Source: Septoria linicola (Eukaryota > Ascomycota > Dothideomycetes > Mycosphaerellales > Mycosphaerellaceae). From it: DNA of 64,000 bases. The notes beneath the pieces are model-generated. The model was not told the DNA's origin and made no database searches. It saw only the letters and a program-made list of their open reading frames with translations. Below, one piece after another: positions 62,927 through 64,000 of this stretch (within the stretch, counting starts at the first letter, position 1; each line of letters starts with the position of its first letter). Made by a program: the position numbers and the translations under genes. The stretch lies in NCBI GenBank assembly GCA_024114885.1, contig CP099421.1:1984001-2048000 (forward strand). Reading direction: 5' to 3'.

Positions 62927-64000
62927 TATAGTACGTAAACCTATAACTAACCTAGGAGTAGTAGTATATAAGTCTATACGTAGTAATAGATAATAACTAC
63001 TCTAATACTAACTCCCTAGGCAGGTATAAGAGTAGTCGCTATAGAACAAGACCTGTTCAGAGAGTAATAGTCTTGTAATACGTATATTAACTAGTAGTAA
63101 CGAGCTTAAACTAGTAGTCCTAAGACTAAGAGCCTATACTAGGACCGTAGGATATTAAATTAATTAAATAGAGTAAACATTACTATCTTAGAAACGAGCT
63201 ACTACTTTACTTTTATACTAAAAGCGCTAAGTACGGTATATAGGTAGGCCTTTGCCTTACTAATCCTCTCTTTCTTAATATCTAACTAGATACCTAACTA
63301 CTCGTAGATCTTACTTAGAATTACTTAAAACTAGCTAGTTTTTCTATTAAAGTCTATTAAACTTTTAATTAGAGGCCTATTAAATAGTTACCTTTTCTAA
63401 CGATAACTACTAAAAACACCTTCTTAGATCCGATTATTATTTACTAGCCGCTACTCTTCTACTATATCCTTAGGGATCTTCTTAGGAACGGCCTCTCTCT
63501 TCTTCGACGCTAATACTTCTAAGTTACTATCTATACTTATAAAGCTAGCTTCGCTAAATATATACTCTTTAATATCTATAGCTATAGCGTAGGTAGTATC
63601 GAATTAAGCTTTAGCTATAGTCTACTATTTAGCTATATAGACCTTGAACTCCTCCTTACTTATACTAAAGAGCTTCTTTATTTCTATACTTACTACCTAA
63701 TCCGCTTATAGAACTCGGCCTACTAAGGTATTAGAAATCGAGCCTAGGCCGGTTAGAAGTACCTTAGTAGCGAAGGGTTTTATTACTCGCGTAGAGTATA
63801 TAGTACTAGAAGCTATAAAGGGTATCCGCTCGCGATAGAGATATACGTTATAGATCGTAGAAACGTTAACGTAATTACTATTAGGTAGCTTATCTAACGT
63901 ACGACTATTAGGGTAGGCTAGAAACACTATAGGAATTAAGCGATACTCTTCGCCTATACGAGTATACTACTAAGGGATATAGAGGTACGAAATAACTAGC
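62927..64000. repeat. RIP-degraded older repeat, right part
   Basis: Beyond the truncated end of element 3 the DNA remains AT-rich and CpA/TpG-poor but no longer matches the copia family. Minus-strand scraps look coding (for example about 63600-63520, SEASFISIDSNLEVLASKKR), and 63706-63927 minus is the only open frame of 60 codons or more in the whole AT-rich block. I cannot identify the element. It may be the other side of the repeat at 45441-47235, but I saw no direct match. Confidence 0.5.

Noticed and set aside
63706..63927. 73-codon minus-strand ORF as a real gene
   Set aside because: It sits in RIP-degraded repeat DNA, coding-like scraps continue past its stop, and it has no independent start context. 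It is treated as a relic.
45441..64000. The AT-rich block as mitochondrial DNA or a centromere
   Set aside because: The recognisable copia pol fragments, LTRs and target duplications explain it. The retention of CpG with loss of CpA fits RIP, not a mitochondrial genome.
1..64000. tRNA, rRNA, CRISPR, telomere repeats
   Set aside because: No cloverleaf-like segment with a proper B box, no rRNA stretch, no regularly spaced repeats and no TTAGGG array was seen on reading. A tRNAscan-type search would be decisive for tRNAs.

Overview
This window is nuclear DNA of a filamentous ascomycete. The evidence is short GT-AG introns (about 38-75 nt), intron-containing nuclear genes for mitochondrial proteins (ATP synthase subunit 9, QCR6, MnSOD, tafazzin), a HET-domain gene, long disordered Pezizomycotina-type proteins and a block of RIP-mutated retrotransposons. 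The gene styles and the gene-rich/AT-rich compartments fit a Dothideomycete, probably Mycosphaerellales, but that placement is inference and nothing here fixes the species.

Layout. 0.4-10 kb: a class 3 lipase, a badly frameshifted gene relic, a DHHC palmitoyltransferase (Pfa3 type), an HSBP1-like small coiled-coil protein with an odd in-frame extension, and a Cdc4/Fbw7-like F-box/WD40 protein. 10.4-12.1 kb: a tandem pair of unrecognised paralogues sharing an intron position. 12.7-13.5 kb: a possible gene remnant. 13.8-14.4 kb: nuclear ATP synthase subunit 9. 16.3-20.3 kb: a single-pass membrane protein and a HET-domain protein. 20.8-23.7 kb: three genes that look like nucleotidyltransferase-fold proteins, one with a broken splice acceptor and one with a degenerate active site. 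24.7-29.7 kb: QCR6, mitochondrial MnSOD and an AidB-type acyl-CoA dehydrogenase. 30.6-38 kb: a Ser/Thr-rich secreted protein, a tiny gene built of two 22-residue repeats resembling fungal amyloid signalling motifs, tafazzin, an F-box-like protein and a protein ending in a J-domain-like HPDK segment. 38.8-44.8 kb: one 2000-residue disordered protein.

From about 45.44 kb to the end the DNA turns AT-rich, poor in CpA/TpG and full of stop codons. It contains three Ty1/copia elements of one family. An old one on the minus strand (47236-62926, missing its 5' part) carries two younger full-length insertions of exactly 6,299 bp each: 47743-54041 on plus and 54983-61281 on minus. Each younger element is bounded by 278-bp LTRs and a perfect 5-bp target duplication (GGATA and TTAGA). 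All coding frames inside are peppered with TAG/TAA codons, as expected from repeat-induced point mutation. Around them lies an older unidentified relic.

Most genes are housekeeping and not functionally linked to one another, although four serve mitochondria. The part most likely to hold something undescribed is 18-33 kb: the HET gene, the nucleotidyltransferase-like trio and the amyloid-motif-like small protein, which together look like accessory, possibly self/non-self related, DNA.
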